DNA of 64,000 nucleotides. Origin: Nautilus pompilius. Its lineage: Eukaryota; Mollusca; Cephalopoda; Nautilida; Nautilidae. The notes below the pieces were generated by a model, which ran no database searches, was not told the DNA's origin, and saw only the letters and a program-made list of their open reading frames with translations. The stretch is from the NCBI GenBank assembly GCA_018389105.1, contig JACATO010000992.1, forward strand, positions 62,001-126,000. Direction: 5' to 3'. How positions within the stretch are numbered: the stretch's first letter is position 1; each line of letters opens with the position of its first letter. The translations under genes and the position numbers were made by a program. Positions 14,801-26,304 of the stretch are shown here, piece after piece.

Positions 14801-15356
14801 TGTTTCTTTGAGATATGCTGCTTGATTTAGTGTGCTTTTGTGATGATATTGGCATTAGTACCCTGATCTCGACTAGAAATATATTTTGATTTTCTAACTT
14901 AGTAACTATTCAATCCAACAGAGCAGAACTGCATATTTAATTTCCTCTTTTTAGCAGTTTCTATGGTGTCTGATGGATTCTGTTTTCTGGTCAGCAGGAC
15001 CTGTAACAGTAACACTGCTAATGCCACATTTATCAACAAACCATAATCAGTTTTGACCTACTGTATTGTAGGCAGGAATAATTGCAAAGCTGCATAAAAT
15101 ACCATGTATTGTCTTTTAATAAAGTTAGATTTTCATTCTTGAATTGAGTATAGGCAAACCATTTAGCATGATGCACTTCTGGTATTTTTAAAAAATGTTT
15201 ATTTCTGTTAAATCTTCAGAAGATGACACGGAGATTTCGTTTGACCCAGACGACATTATTTCTAATATCGAAGTCATTGATGAAGGATGGTGGAACGGTT
15301 ATGCACCTGATGGAAAATTTGGAATGTTTCCTGCAAACTATGTTGAATTGATTTAG
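838..15356 (+). CDS. DBNL: Drebrin-like protein (Abp1/DBNL), 5'-partial, 12 exons
   Basis: Actin-binding adaptor linking F-actin to endocytosis and membrane traffic (family knowledge). Coding exons: 838-893, 2283-2395, 3416-3490, 5158-5298, 6664-6741, 6963-7049, 8046-8165, 10117-10197, 10869-10975, 13928-14181, 14602-14745, 15220-15356. All junctions are GT/AG and phases agree, giving 463 residues after the first partial codon. Domain order: an ADF-H domain (exons 1-4; [57 protein letters not shown]); a GSVYQ linker motif; a Glu/Lys/Gln-rich coiled coil (exons 6-8); an acidic Pro/Ser linker with an EEEEEEE run; and a C-terminal SH3 ([42 protein letters not shown] then TAG). The human protein has the same order at about 430 residues. 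The N-terminal exon is missing, so the start codon is not in the window. Introns contain a Tc1 relic and a hAT element. Confidence 0.93.
2781..2832. repeat. (CT)n microsatellite
   Basis: About 50 bp of nearly pure CT dinucleotide with one phase slip, ending in CACACA. It lies in the DBNL intron between exons 2283-2395 and 3416-3490. Confidence 0.95.
5990..6330 (+). mobile_element. Tc1/mariner-family transposase relic
   Basis: A reading frame at 6001-6258 begins [10 protein letters not shown] and continues [12 protein letters not shown] and VFVEGHI, which resembles the central part of Tc1-type DDE transposases (consensus-like VKYGGGSVMVWAGIS..GKT.LVFV.G). After frame slips, 6225-6290 gives [10 protein letters not shown], resembling the SPDLNPIEHLWD block. 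The sequence has stops and frameshifts and no intact TIRs that I can see. It sits in the DBNL intron between exons 5158-5298 and 6664-6741. Assignment is by motif resemblance only. Confidence 0.5.
11419..12945 (-). mobile_element. hAT-superfamily DNA transposon copy with matching terminal inverted repeats
   Basis: The left end at 11419 reads CAGGGCTGTCTTA. The right end at 12933-12945 reads TAAGACGGCTCTG, whose reverse complement CAGAGCCGTCTTA matches 11 of 13 positions. Subterminal sequence is also similar (a CCCCCGGGCA-type block near the left end and CCCCTGGGCA near the right). The interior carries a broken transposase on the minus strand. The 1.5-kb length is short for an autonomous hAT, so the 5' half of the transposase appears lost. 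The flanking 8-mers (ttagaata and atgatgcc) do not match, so no target-site duplication is visible. It lies in the DBNL intron between exons 10869-10975 and 13928-14181. Confidence 0.82.
11510..12697 (-). pseudogene. Broken hAT transposase (C-terminal half)
   Basis: Minus-strand fragments in order: [15 protein letters not shown] (near 12640), then, after frame slips, [18 protein letters not shown] and a following helix-rich stretch (12255-12497), [20 protein letters not shown] (11979-12242), and the C-terminal dimerisation-type block [20 protein letters not shown] (11510-11710). These match in order the catalytic-to-C-terminal half of hAT transposases and ZMYM/ZBED-like host relatives. At least three frame changes or stops separate the pieces, so it cannot encode an active enzyme. 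Confidence 0.78.
14602..15356 (+). CDS. DBNL: DBNL last two exons encoding the SH3 domain
   Basis: Exon 11 (14602-14745) and exon 12 (15220-15356) carry the acidic linker and the SH3 fold. Visible SH3 landmarks are the ALYDY-equivalent AIYDY, the acidic RT loop EDDTEISFD, the Trp pair GWWNGY of the n-Src/distal region, and the PxNY-type FPANYVE that lines the Pro-rich peptide pocket. Family SH3 domains bind dynamin and other endocytic proteins. The intron between them falls right after the YDYQA strand, phase 1. Exon 11 has two in-frame acceptor AGs 18 nt apart (exon starts 14602 or 14620), so isoforms differing by six residues are possible. Confidence 0.9.
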
Positions 15357-17642
15357 GAGATATGCAAAAACAGCTAGCACAGGTTTTTGTAACATTCCTG
15401 TACAAAGTAGGGGAGGGAGATAGACCAACCAACCTTTGGTAAACTGTGACTTATGTACCACTTCAAAGATCAAAGCCTTAGACAACTAGTTTTTTTCATT
15501 TGAGAATTTTGATGGATTTCTCATTAGACAATGGAATATTCAGATTCTGCTATTTTTCAAAAGATTTTCATTGGTAATACATTTTTTTAAAAACGTCTAG
15601 TCATCAACAAATCTCTGTAGAATTAATAAAAGATGTAAATAATAAAGTCTGATGTAAGTGAAACAATACAAAGGAGCATTTTGTTGTTCATTCATCAGTT
15701 ATCAAATATTCGTTGTGCATCCATAAATCTAAAATCAGATGAGCATAACCAATGTAGAGAGTTGTGGTCTGCATGATTTAAATATGAGAACAGTTGGCAT
15801 TGTTTATTGTACAGTCATAGGGAGCACACTGCTTCTAGTCCTACTTATCCACTCACTTTTACATTTATTTTGTTACCAAATAAATACCATTGAATATTTA
15901 CATTTACTAGGTTTGTATACACGAGTTACCAAGCTTACTGCTGCTTACCATTTTGTTTATCCACTTCATTTTATCAGCCAGGTTTGGGTTCTGAAAAGCT
16001 GTGCCTCTGTTCACTGTTACTATAATTTTAACTAAACGTAGAAGACCAAAAGTATTAACTTCATTTATTATTAAATGAGGCAAGTTGATAAAAGTAACAA
16101 AATTCGCAATACCATAAATTTAGGCTTTGCCTTCAATCTTCAAATGGTTATACACATCAAATGGCTGGGGCAATCTGCTTAAGTACCTTAAAGCTGATTC
16201 AGCTTAATGATTGTTAGCCATAGGAAATTTGTCACAGTTTAGAACCTTTTTGTAAATAAGAAATTAAATGATTTTGCTATGCATGTATAATGCCTTTATC
16301 ATTCACCTATGGATAATTTCTGCTGCTGCCTTTAGCAATAGTATACAAGAAATTTATAAAGCACTAATCTGCAGTTTGAAATGTGTAACCACTTTAATTT
16401 AACTTGCTTTTTTGATTACTGCTTAAGATAAATATACTCTTTCCTATTTGACAGAAGCCAACCAGCTGGACATATTATGCTTAGATGTGTCAGAATCAGT
16501 TTTTATGGATGATAGACATTACTGATGTAAAGCTTTCTTTCCAAAGTGTAATCCAAAAGCCTAAAATAACTAATGGGATGCATTCATTTAATTTCTCTCA
16601 TCACAAATCTCCCAGGATGAGTATTGCTAACGTTGGAGATTAGTCAACTTGTCATCTTAAGTGTGGTTAACAGTTTAGGAAAGCAATGTAGAATTATTTT
16701 CAAAAGGGGTTGGCCAAATTGTATTATTTCTTGTATGTATATAAAACCTGAATAAACATACTGTATCTTGATTCAAGGTCGTGTTACAAGTCTCACTGAT
16801 GTTGGTAAGGGTAATGCTTGACCGTCTTTTTTTACTGCGTGTCAATTACTCATGATTCTCACAACTCCAGGTATGAGTAGCTGGATTTGTATAAAATCCA
16901 TTACCTGATGAAATTTTGTTGTAATTATTCTGTATCCAGTGAGCCAATGATTCTGACAGTAACCCACACTTCATTACACTTGAGTGTACGTTCAGATGGA
17001 ACAACATTGAAAAGTATGAATTTAAATATTTTGCAAAAAAAAAAAAAATGGCAGATTTAGCATTTGCACCAACAGGGTCATACATAAATAATTTATCAGA
17101 TGTTAGCCCTTGAAAAAGAACGTGTAAAGAGCCATGTTCAGTGTGCACAAAGGAGATTTAACAACAACAAATTTAAGTAAATATGGCTGGTGGTTAAACA
17201 GATGTGTGTGTGTGTGTGTGATATATTAGTCTCATAGCAAATCCTTCTATGTACATATTTATATATTGCAAATAAAAATTTCTTAAAAGTAACTTATTTT
17301 GTTTCTTTTTTAAAATACAAATGCACTACTATTACATAATTTTCCCATTGGTGCTAGAGTATAAGATGCAATGGATTCCATCAAAGAGCAGCAGCCTTAA
17401 CAACATTCTAGCAAAGGAAAGGATTAAGTCAACACATCCCATGAGTAAAATAAAATTGTTGTACAAAAGATTTATTCAATTTCAGTGGGACAATGATGGT
17501 AATCTCATCACAGCTACCAGAAAAACCAGTAATAAACTCTTTAATGTGGTTGAAAAGGAAGCCTAGCCAGGCTATACTCCTTGCATGAACAGTAGAAAGA
17601 CAAACTTACAAGCAGATGGTGACATGTATTTACATAACTGTT
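15357..17642. other. Convergent 3' region of DBNL and HPS1
   Basis: No coding sequence supported. DBNL 3' UTR candidates carry plus-strand AATAAA at 15625, 15641, 16751 and 17271. The HPS1 3' UTR ends near 17643 on the opposite strand. The 3' ends therefore lie between about 0.4 kb (using the 17271 signal) and 2 kb (using the 15641 signal) apart. A (GT)n run sits at about 17203-17220. The ORFs in 15739-16035 and 16846-17148 are AT-rich chance frames with no recognisable domain. Confidence 0.6.
15625..15646 (+). terminator. Candidate DBNL polyadenylation signals
   Basis: Two AATAAA hexamers (15625-15630 and 15641-15646) lie about 270-290 bp after the DBNL TAG stop. Further AATAAA copies at 16751 and 17271 could give longer 3' UTRs. 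Which is used cannot be decided from sequence. Confidence 0.45.
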
Positions 17643-17652
17643 TTTATTTATT
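17643..17652 (-). terminator. Candidate HPS1 polyadenylation signals
   Basis: Two overlapping AATAAA hexamers on the minus strand (plus-strand tttatt at 17643-17648 and 17647-17652), about 200 bp past the HPS1 TGA at 17852-17854. Confidence 0.5.
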
Positions 17653-17851
17653 CAAAAAGGGGTTTGCATTTTGCTATGTGCAGTTTCTTGGTGAGTTGTA
17701 AAAGGAATCTCAGTAATATCACAGTGTTGAACAGATAGGTACTTGCACTGTTTCCATCGCTTAGCACCTGGTAAAGAGTGAAAAGTATGCTCTATTCTTT
17801 CTGTTGTTTTTGCAATCAAGAAGAGTCCAGTAGATAGGCAGGTAACTAGTA

Positions 17852-20800
17852 TCAGAGCAAACTTATCAGGGCTAGTCCATCTCCAGCCATGTCCCACAAT
17901 TTGTTTGCTAGCTGATGTAGCTGGACAGAGACCATTTCTACTGGCACCAGGCCAATATGTACGCAAATCAGCTCTAAGCAGTGAACAGATTGTGGTATGG
18001 CACTAGGAAAACACTGTCTTATTAGTTGCCTGAAAAACAGTAGAAGGTCTTCATGTTAGGAAACCAGATGTGGTTTCAAATGTAATCCACCCTTAAGTCT
18101 GAATAAGACTACCCTGTAGAGACAAAAATTTTGCATCACTTAGCTAGCAATTACCAAAGTCTAAAAGCCTCACCTGTAGAAGTTACCTGTCAGCAGCCCA
18201 GGGAGTGGAAACTCTGGTAAAGGATTAAATGGTTGCTTAACAGCCAGGGGCTTGTGCTGAAAAGGAAACAAAGCAGACCTTTCTCAAACAAACACAAACA
18301 TCATAAGCACGTGATTCTCTATTTTTTAAGCAATCCTGTACTTACTGCATTGTCCTCAAACCACAAGAAATATGAGAAGAGGAAATCTCCATCGTGAAGC
18401 AGAATGCTCGTGTAACCCTGAGATAATTTTTTCTGCAGCAACCTCACTGAACTCCAGATCTGTTAATGAAAAAAAAAAGCAGCAAATAAAACTTCTGTAC
18501 CTGATACATCAGAAGACAGACAATTTATAGCATTGGTACTAAATGAGTTACCAACACCAAATCATGCATATCAACATGTTTAGCTTACAATTATACCAAT
18601 AAAACTTCCAAAGAAACCAGAATTGTCAAGAAAAATCAACTGCTTTGAAGAATAAAATATTAGAAATAAAAATTACTACAACCATGAGAATAACTGGTAT
18701 TACCTACCTTATCCTTGAGAAACTGCATCGAATCCATCTGAATACCTGGATCAGCAGTGGTCACATTTAAAGTGGGAGCTATCATCTGATTTGTTGTTCT
18801 GTCTACATAAATGAAATATACCAACCCTGGAAACTCAGAGAAATAGCTGAGGGTCAAGTTAAAGTCAAACTGGTGTGGAATTTAACAAATAACTTGAAAA
18901 CTTTAGCTCATATCCTAGGATACCTTAGTAATTTTATTAAGATAAAAGATTGCATAATAATCTCTGTAGTTATAATTGTTAAATAGTGGAAGTTTAACTT
19001 AATTGTGTGGTGCAAAGTAGCAGTTAATACTATTGCTAGACATAACACATGGTCCAGTATTAACACCCCATCTTTACAGAGATTCTTTAAAGTCCAAATT
19101 GTCAACCAAGGTAGAAGAGGAGTTATTCCAGAAGGCATATTTTGATGCTTGGCAGCCTTCTCCAACCAATCCAACACTCTGAAAAAAGTGTTGCAACAAG
19201 AAAGAAAGGTGTGTCTAGAGGTAGGTGCATGAACTACCATTGTTGTGGATCAAGACATGGTTGTGATAACTGGCTCAGTAATGAGGGTTAAAATAAAGAG
19301 CAAAGAAGGTCAAGGCTAATCTTGGATAAACCATAAAACAGGATACGAAGTGATGGTAATATTTCGCTGTGCCTTCACCAACAGGTAGTCTTTATAATCA
19401 GCCAGCTCTTCAGATATTCTGTTCTTCACAGACATCAAGACATCCTTTATAACTGGCTTTAATGAGTTGTGGTACACAAACATGCCCAAAAACAAGCTGT
19501 TCACCTTCTCCATCAAACTGACCAATGCATTTTCTACCCTGATGGAATAAAAATATACAATTTAGCCCCAGAACATGGACCAAAATGTGAATGCTACAAT
19601 CCAAGAAAAAAGTCAATACTAACAAAGATGACTTGTGCTAATTTTTTTAAAAAAAAGATGACTTAACCTCTGGCACTAAAAGATTATTTTAAAAAATAAA
19701 AAATAAAATTTCTAATCTCCAGGAGAAAATGCTAGCTATCCAGGCATGGGAGACCTATAAAGAAAGGTGAGAGAACAATTCACACAAAATTCACTAAGAT
19801 ATCCGGAATGTTAAATTTAGATTCTAAATGTCCTAGAAATAGATTAAATGGAGATCTAATTTGAACATTAGACATTTAAAATTAGCCACAATAAAAGTTT
19901 TAGAAGCGATTAAGGGTTCTGAGTGCGGAAGAGTGATCCCTTCTTCCAGCTGTCTGAAGTTACTAGAGATCATATTTACAAGCTGTCTAAATTTCAGCAT
20001 GGCTCAATATTAGAAAAAAATATTTAACAAAAGAACTGTTAATGGCTACTATAAACTACTGAGGAATGGAGTTATCTGTGACAGAGAAAATCATTTTAAA
20101 AATCGTTTTGATAAAACTCTCTCTCTCTCTCGGAACCTTGCATAAGTCATGATGGCTTCCTACCTACTTGTAATTATTAAATCAAAACAAACTGATTTTA
20201 AAATATTTGTGATGGATAACTGCTTTTGCTTCCTTTAAGTATTTCAATATAACAGAAAAAAAACTAAAATCAAGGGTAAAGAGGACAGAAATCCACAAAA
20301 ACAGGTGAGGGGACTGGAGATCCATTGGCAAAGAGGATCCATAGATTTCCAGGATGCAATTTATTCTTGGATTATTTACGTCAAATAAACCCTGATACAC
20401 TACAATGTTGGATGCATCAATAATCAGCCATAATTTTCCACACCCTCTGTGTCCAGCATCAACTTCATAAAACAACACGTATGTATGTACTTGTGAGGGA
20501 TTTCAGCCAGTTGGCGCCGCTCTAAAACACTGTAGAGTCCCTTTTTTTTAAGATCTTCCCACTTCACTTTGATGGTATCCACCAGGCTCTAGAAATAATA
20601 AAGATATCTCATACCAATAAATCTGTGACACCAAAAATAAGAAATGTTAAAAACATGGTTCCAAATAAAACCCACAGAAAGATGGATGCAAAATCTATTT
20701 CAAATAGTTTTACTTTGAAAATGTATCTTATGGCACAACTCCCACATGGCTCTTTGAAGCAGGTGTTCTTGAGTGCCATTGTGAGGCTGCATAATAATAA

Positions 20801-23800
20801 TGGGAAAAGTTAATCAATCATGGATCAGACATCACTGTTGTCAACAATCAGGCTAACCTCTGCAATAACTCAACTGTAAAATATACCACAACCAAGATAA
20901 ATTAAACATAATAAAATGTATTAATTATAAAATGTGGATTAAAAAAATAAATCATGCAAGTTTATTTCAATGTACATGTCACAGACAAGAAAACCATGAT
21001 AACATTAAAACAAAACAACCAGTGTTCATATAAATAACTTATTTTCTACATAGTTTATTTCCCTATCACTGCACCACTGCCAACAGAAAGCCAATGCGCA
21101 AATCTGCTTTGCAGAAATCATCTCAGTGGCCATCTTTGTACTGCTGTCTTGACATCATTATCACTCAAAATATTCACTAAATGATGCTTCCTTAAGTGAT
21201 TCAAAAAGACAAAAGTTACTTAGGGTTAAGTTGGATACTGATGAACCTGAAGTCCCAACTCTGCAATGGTTTCTAACATCATGGCAAAAACTTAGGAGCA
21301 TGTATTACCATGTTGCACAGACCTACGTAACTTAGTACAGATAACTGTTGTCAGGTGATAATGCAGCATCCCACTTCCTATATGACTGGCTAGTAACAGC
21401 ATGGGCTTTCCCACTGAATGTTATCTTGAATTTTTTGCTGGAGAAATTGTGGTGTGGCATTTTATACTAACACATTTGCTCTCTGTTTCAAAACAATAGC
21501 CCTCATCAGTCACAATTCACTCTCCGTACTCCTCAAAATGGCACAAGATTTAGCATGCATATACATGTTTTTTTTTTTCATCTCTAGCGTTAGGCCTCTT
21601 GAAACCCACCTTGCAAAGCTGATAAAAAATTCACTTAACTTACACCAGTAATTTTGTACAGGTCACTGATCATAACTCACCAGTTTGCTCAAATAATAGA
21701 ATCTGCTTGCTCAATATTCACTTGCAGTACAACAAGATGAGTGCTTCCTGGCCATGGCATGTCACTCACCAATTCCTTTTCCATACAAAACTTACACATT
21801 CATTCATAAACATTTATCACAATACACTAGTTTCAACCTCCTGTAAATTTTGCAACCATTAACATTTTCTGTAGTAAGAAATCTGATCTGATAACACTGC
21901 ATTGTTTCTGTTATGCATGTCAGAATGTGTGCAGCCATTTTGAATGATGTAATCCCAGAATTCCCTGTGTAATATGATGTAACTTAAAAAAATCTACTAA
22001 GAAATGTTAGGACCTTGTATGGCCCAAATTATTACAAGGAAGCAGCAACAATTTTCCATATTTAATTTAATATCCACCTCTTATACATTTCTGGAACTAA
22101 TGTCCAAATAACTCCTAAAAAGGTTTTGATTAAAACAACAGGAAAGTCAAAAAAAGCTATTGCAACAAGTAAAATCCAATCAAGATAAAATCCAGGTAAA
22201 TGAGATTCCATGGAACTACCAAACTAAGATCCTAACACAAAGTTTGATTCTCAGAAATTGTCCCAACTGTTAATATCTGCTGTACAGGTTTTCTTGCCTG
22301 GTATTGCTGTTTACAATAAACTCCCAGAAATAGCTATGTCTGTGGCTATCTATTCAACTCTTTTTTGGTTGGTAATACAAATAACAAAAAGTCCAACTAT
22401 TTAAGTGACTTTGGTTTGATGGTAAAATAAATGGAATCAAAAATGTAAATAATTGCTTTCTCAACCAATTAATAATAAATTTAGCTGAAATTATACGGTC
22501 ACATCAAAAGGACCGAAATAGAAAACTCGGATATGATAGAGTAACTAAAAATGATGACATGCACAAAAGCTCAATCACATTATCACACTGAATATTATAT
22601 CAGAACAAGGAATTATCATGCAAGTGTGAAAAGTTGAAAAAAAATCTAAATAAACTCTCTGGAATGTGAAAAAGTGATGTAAAAATAACAGTTTCCTCAT
22701 AAATTCCAGAAGCTGGCAATAAAGCAATTAGTAAAATAAATACTCTGGTTATAATTTTTGCTAATTAATCAAGAGATAATTAATTATTTACCATAAAAAT
22801 AATTAATTATATATTCAAATTAGTATCCCTTTAAGAATGAAAACAATAAAATCTAAAGTGGTGATAACAACACTATCTAAGCAATAATCAAAATTTTAAA
22901 ATGGTAGCAAAATTTGTCAAATGGATCACATAGTGGCAATCACAATATTCAATGTTCGTGGCACCCAGTATTGTCTGGATAGGTGTTTTAAACAGGAAAT
23001 TGGCAATATGCAGGAAAAAGATTCATGACACAAGAGTTCCAACCAACCTGGTATTCTCTACAAGACACCACTAGCCGCGTTATCAATGAGTTGATGAGAT
23101 CAAATGTATATTGTCCATTTCCCCTGACCAATCTCTCCCACTGGCTTCTTCCAGATATGATGTCTAACAAAAGTTCATGTATCTGGCAAATTAGACCAGA
23201 CTGACTGGCCCCAACTTGCTGAAAGAAAAAACATATTAGGCTCTATTTTAATCTAAACCTTACAAGCTCAAATAATGCACTAAAGACATTTAAATGAAAT
23301 CTGGCTGGATACCATGATGGCATTGATATTTCAGCTAGGTTTAATTTGAAAAGCCCTAGTAGTAGTTATGAAAGGTAAGTAACCACAAACAATGTGTATT
23401 AGCCCTATTTAAAGCTAAGCTGTTGTAAATATTGTAGCAGCTAAACCGAGTCTCCTTCTTTCATAGAAGTCTTTAGGTTTGAGGCACATTTTCCACTCCA
23501 GCTATACCCAATACAGTAGAGGTCATAATTCCTATTGTACAATGATTATAGGTTCAGCAGATAATGCATGAAAATGGCAGCAGATTAACCCTAGACAAAA
23601 CAGACAGCCTTGGTTTTCTGTCAATCTGAGATATAGAATATCATACTGGACCCAAGAATCTAGTCTCCCATTCAATTTTTTCCTCATTATTAATTTATTT
23701 TTTTGTTTTGCATAATTTGTTAACAAATACAAAAAAATCCCCTCAAGGTGGATATTCTGTTGTTCCTGGTCATCAGCTTTTGCCCGTATAATTTTTAAAT

Positions 23801-26254
23801 TTTGGTCTAGACTTTCAACAAAATTTGACATTATTTTTTAGTTTTGCATTAATGCTCAGAGAATGGCAGTGGAAGCTACCTGTTTACCAATCTCAGCATT
23901 GAATATTAACAGCATAAGAGCAGGGATCTTTTTCAGTACATGCTGCCATCACATTAAAAAAATCAAATGGAGAAACAGAAGCCTACAGGAAAATTAGGCA
24001 CACTAATCACAAACAAATTAAAGGGGAAAACAACAAGTTTATCTTACACTTAGTTTCCTCCTGTACACTGATTTTATTTACTGCATCTTTAAGTTAACTT
24101 ACATTTGTACAAGTATATCCATCTAATTATTTGAGCATGCATAAAGCCCAATCCGGTGGTTAATCTACTAGGTTATTAAGGTCAGAAAACTCATTTAAAT
24201 CCTGCAGTAGATTGACTCTGTTTGGTGTACTCCTCCTGGCTGTGTGGATTTCTTGAATTTACGCCTGGCACAGAAAGATTATGGGAGCTCACCACCTTTT
24301 CTCCTTTCTCGTATCATGGATGGTGATCTAAGATTAAATCAAAGATAGCACATAATAATGCTGATAAAAAACCAAAATCAAGTGATACTGACCTCTGATA
24401 CAATGACCAGGATGATACCAGGGAACACCTGAAGACAGTAAAGCTCATTTGGTGAAAACTGACATATTGGAGTCTGCAGGAAAATACCCAAGGGAAGTTG
24501 TCTATGTTCATCTTTATCAATTCTTTGATCAATGGCTACTTCTGAAACATGTAATCTTGGGACCTCAGTATTGCCATCTATTTCAGAACTGTCCTAAAAA
24601 ATATAAATCACATGTAAAGGGGCAAAAAGTATAGTATAGAACGATGAAGTGATTTTTATTATAGGGAATATGATGATTTCAGAAAGCTATACCTTACACA
24701 TGGTCCACAAAGTATTCAAAGATAATAGAGTATGGTGATTACAAAGAAACAAAAGACCAGATGTGCACACAAAAAAACTTACTACTCTTGCATAGCAGGT
24801 AGTTTCCATCTGTGCTTTAATCCGTGATGTTGCACCTGTAGGAGATGACTCTTCAGAATCTGTTGATGCTATCTTGTAGTGAAATGGTATATCTGACAAA
24901 CAGCAAAATAAATTTTGTATGAAAACTTTATAAATTCTATTTTCTTTTTTAGAATTTGTTTAATATACAGAGTCAACATTTGTCCATTAACAGACTTAAG
25001 CTTTTAGCAGACAGTATGCTAATTAACATTTAGCTACTTTCATTTTTACTCACCAGAGGATTCTTCAAGGCTCAAAGCTGTGTTCTGGGTGTCTTCTGAT
25101 AGTTCAGTTGGCTCTTCTTTTGAAATCTCTGAGGAGCTATTGGTGGAACTGAAGAACTGAATTATAAATCAAGTTTTTAGATTATCCCAGAGAAAAATAA
25201 TTAACTTCAGCTTTCCTTTCTTGCAAAGTCAATGCCAAAAAATAGTAACAATGCTTCAGCATTCACTATCACAGTTAATCCAAAAAAATCAAAATTAGTT
25301 ATCTGCTCCATCAATAGTTAAAAGGAAGGATTTAAACTTATAGAGTTCAGAAGTCTAGTTCCATAATTTCTTTCATCCATATTTTAGAGATTACAAGAAT
25401 GCAAAAAGCCCATCATAGCATAAAATGCCCCTCCCAAAATATTTATCAATACTATTTTTGAATTTATACTGAAAGTTAACTACATTTTCCAGTAAGTTAA
25501 CCTATTCAATAACAATTCCATTATTAAAAATATGCTTTCTAATAATAAGTGTTGCCAAAATCTTAGCAAATGTATCACCACAACTTCAAGTGCCTGTAAA
25601 TAGCTGAAAATATTTGTTACATGATCAAAAACTCTTTAATTATTTTGAAAACCCCCATGAGGTCTTAAATGCCCTAACTACAAATTAGGGAATGCATATA
25701 TTTTGTCAAATGTTTAAAACCCTGAACTATTTCTAATAATTCAATAACCTTTCTTAAATAAGTTCTCCATATTTAACATGTTAATAATAACTTCCAGATT
25801 TTTTTTTTGAAATTATGTTCTCTAATTTAGCATGTCTCACATTAATAATAATTATTATTATAACTCTCCCTATTTCTTCAATCTTGATTTGTTCAGCACA
25901 GCTTGGGAGACACCAATTAAGTATGCTCAACTGGCTGGCAGCCAGCTAGCAAAGGGATGTCTATGAATACCATGGCAACCTAAAGTGTAGACATGAAGCA
26001 AAATTATCTGCCCCTTAACAGTATCCTGCATATTTTCTGTTCATCCAACTATGTGTGCAATGAAATGAATTAGGCTGCAGAGGTAACATCAGAGAATTGC
26101 GAGGTAATGATAAGGACACACTGAAAAAACAACAATAAATAAAGGTCAAAACTGCCAGAGGAACCATTTCAATTTTATTGTCAGATCTTTTGAATTTTAT
26201 TTGAATATATTATCATTATTATTGGATCATGATTCAATATTTTTAATGTTAATA

Positions 26255-26304
<50 letters not shown>

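Noticed and set aside
19410..19625. Alternative minus-strand frame over HPS1 exon 13 containing [18 protein letters not shown]
   Set aside because: The HPS1 frame ([16 protein letters not shown]) is supported by family match and by phases on both sides.
25054..25156. Alternative acceptor 8 nt downstream in HPS1 exon 7
   Set aside because: The 8-nt shift breaks phase with the repaired exon 6; the upstream acceptor (TTCTTC start) fits phase 0.
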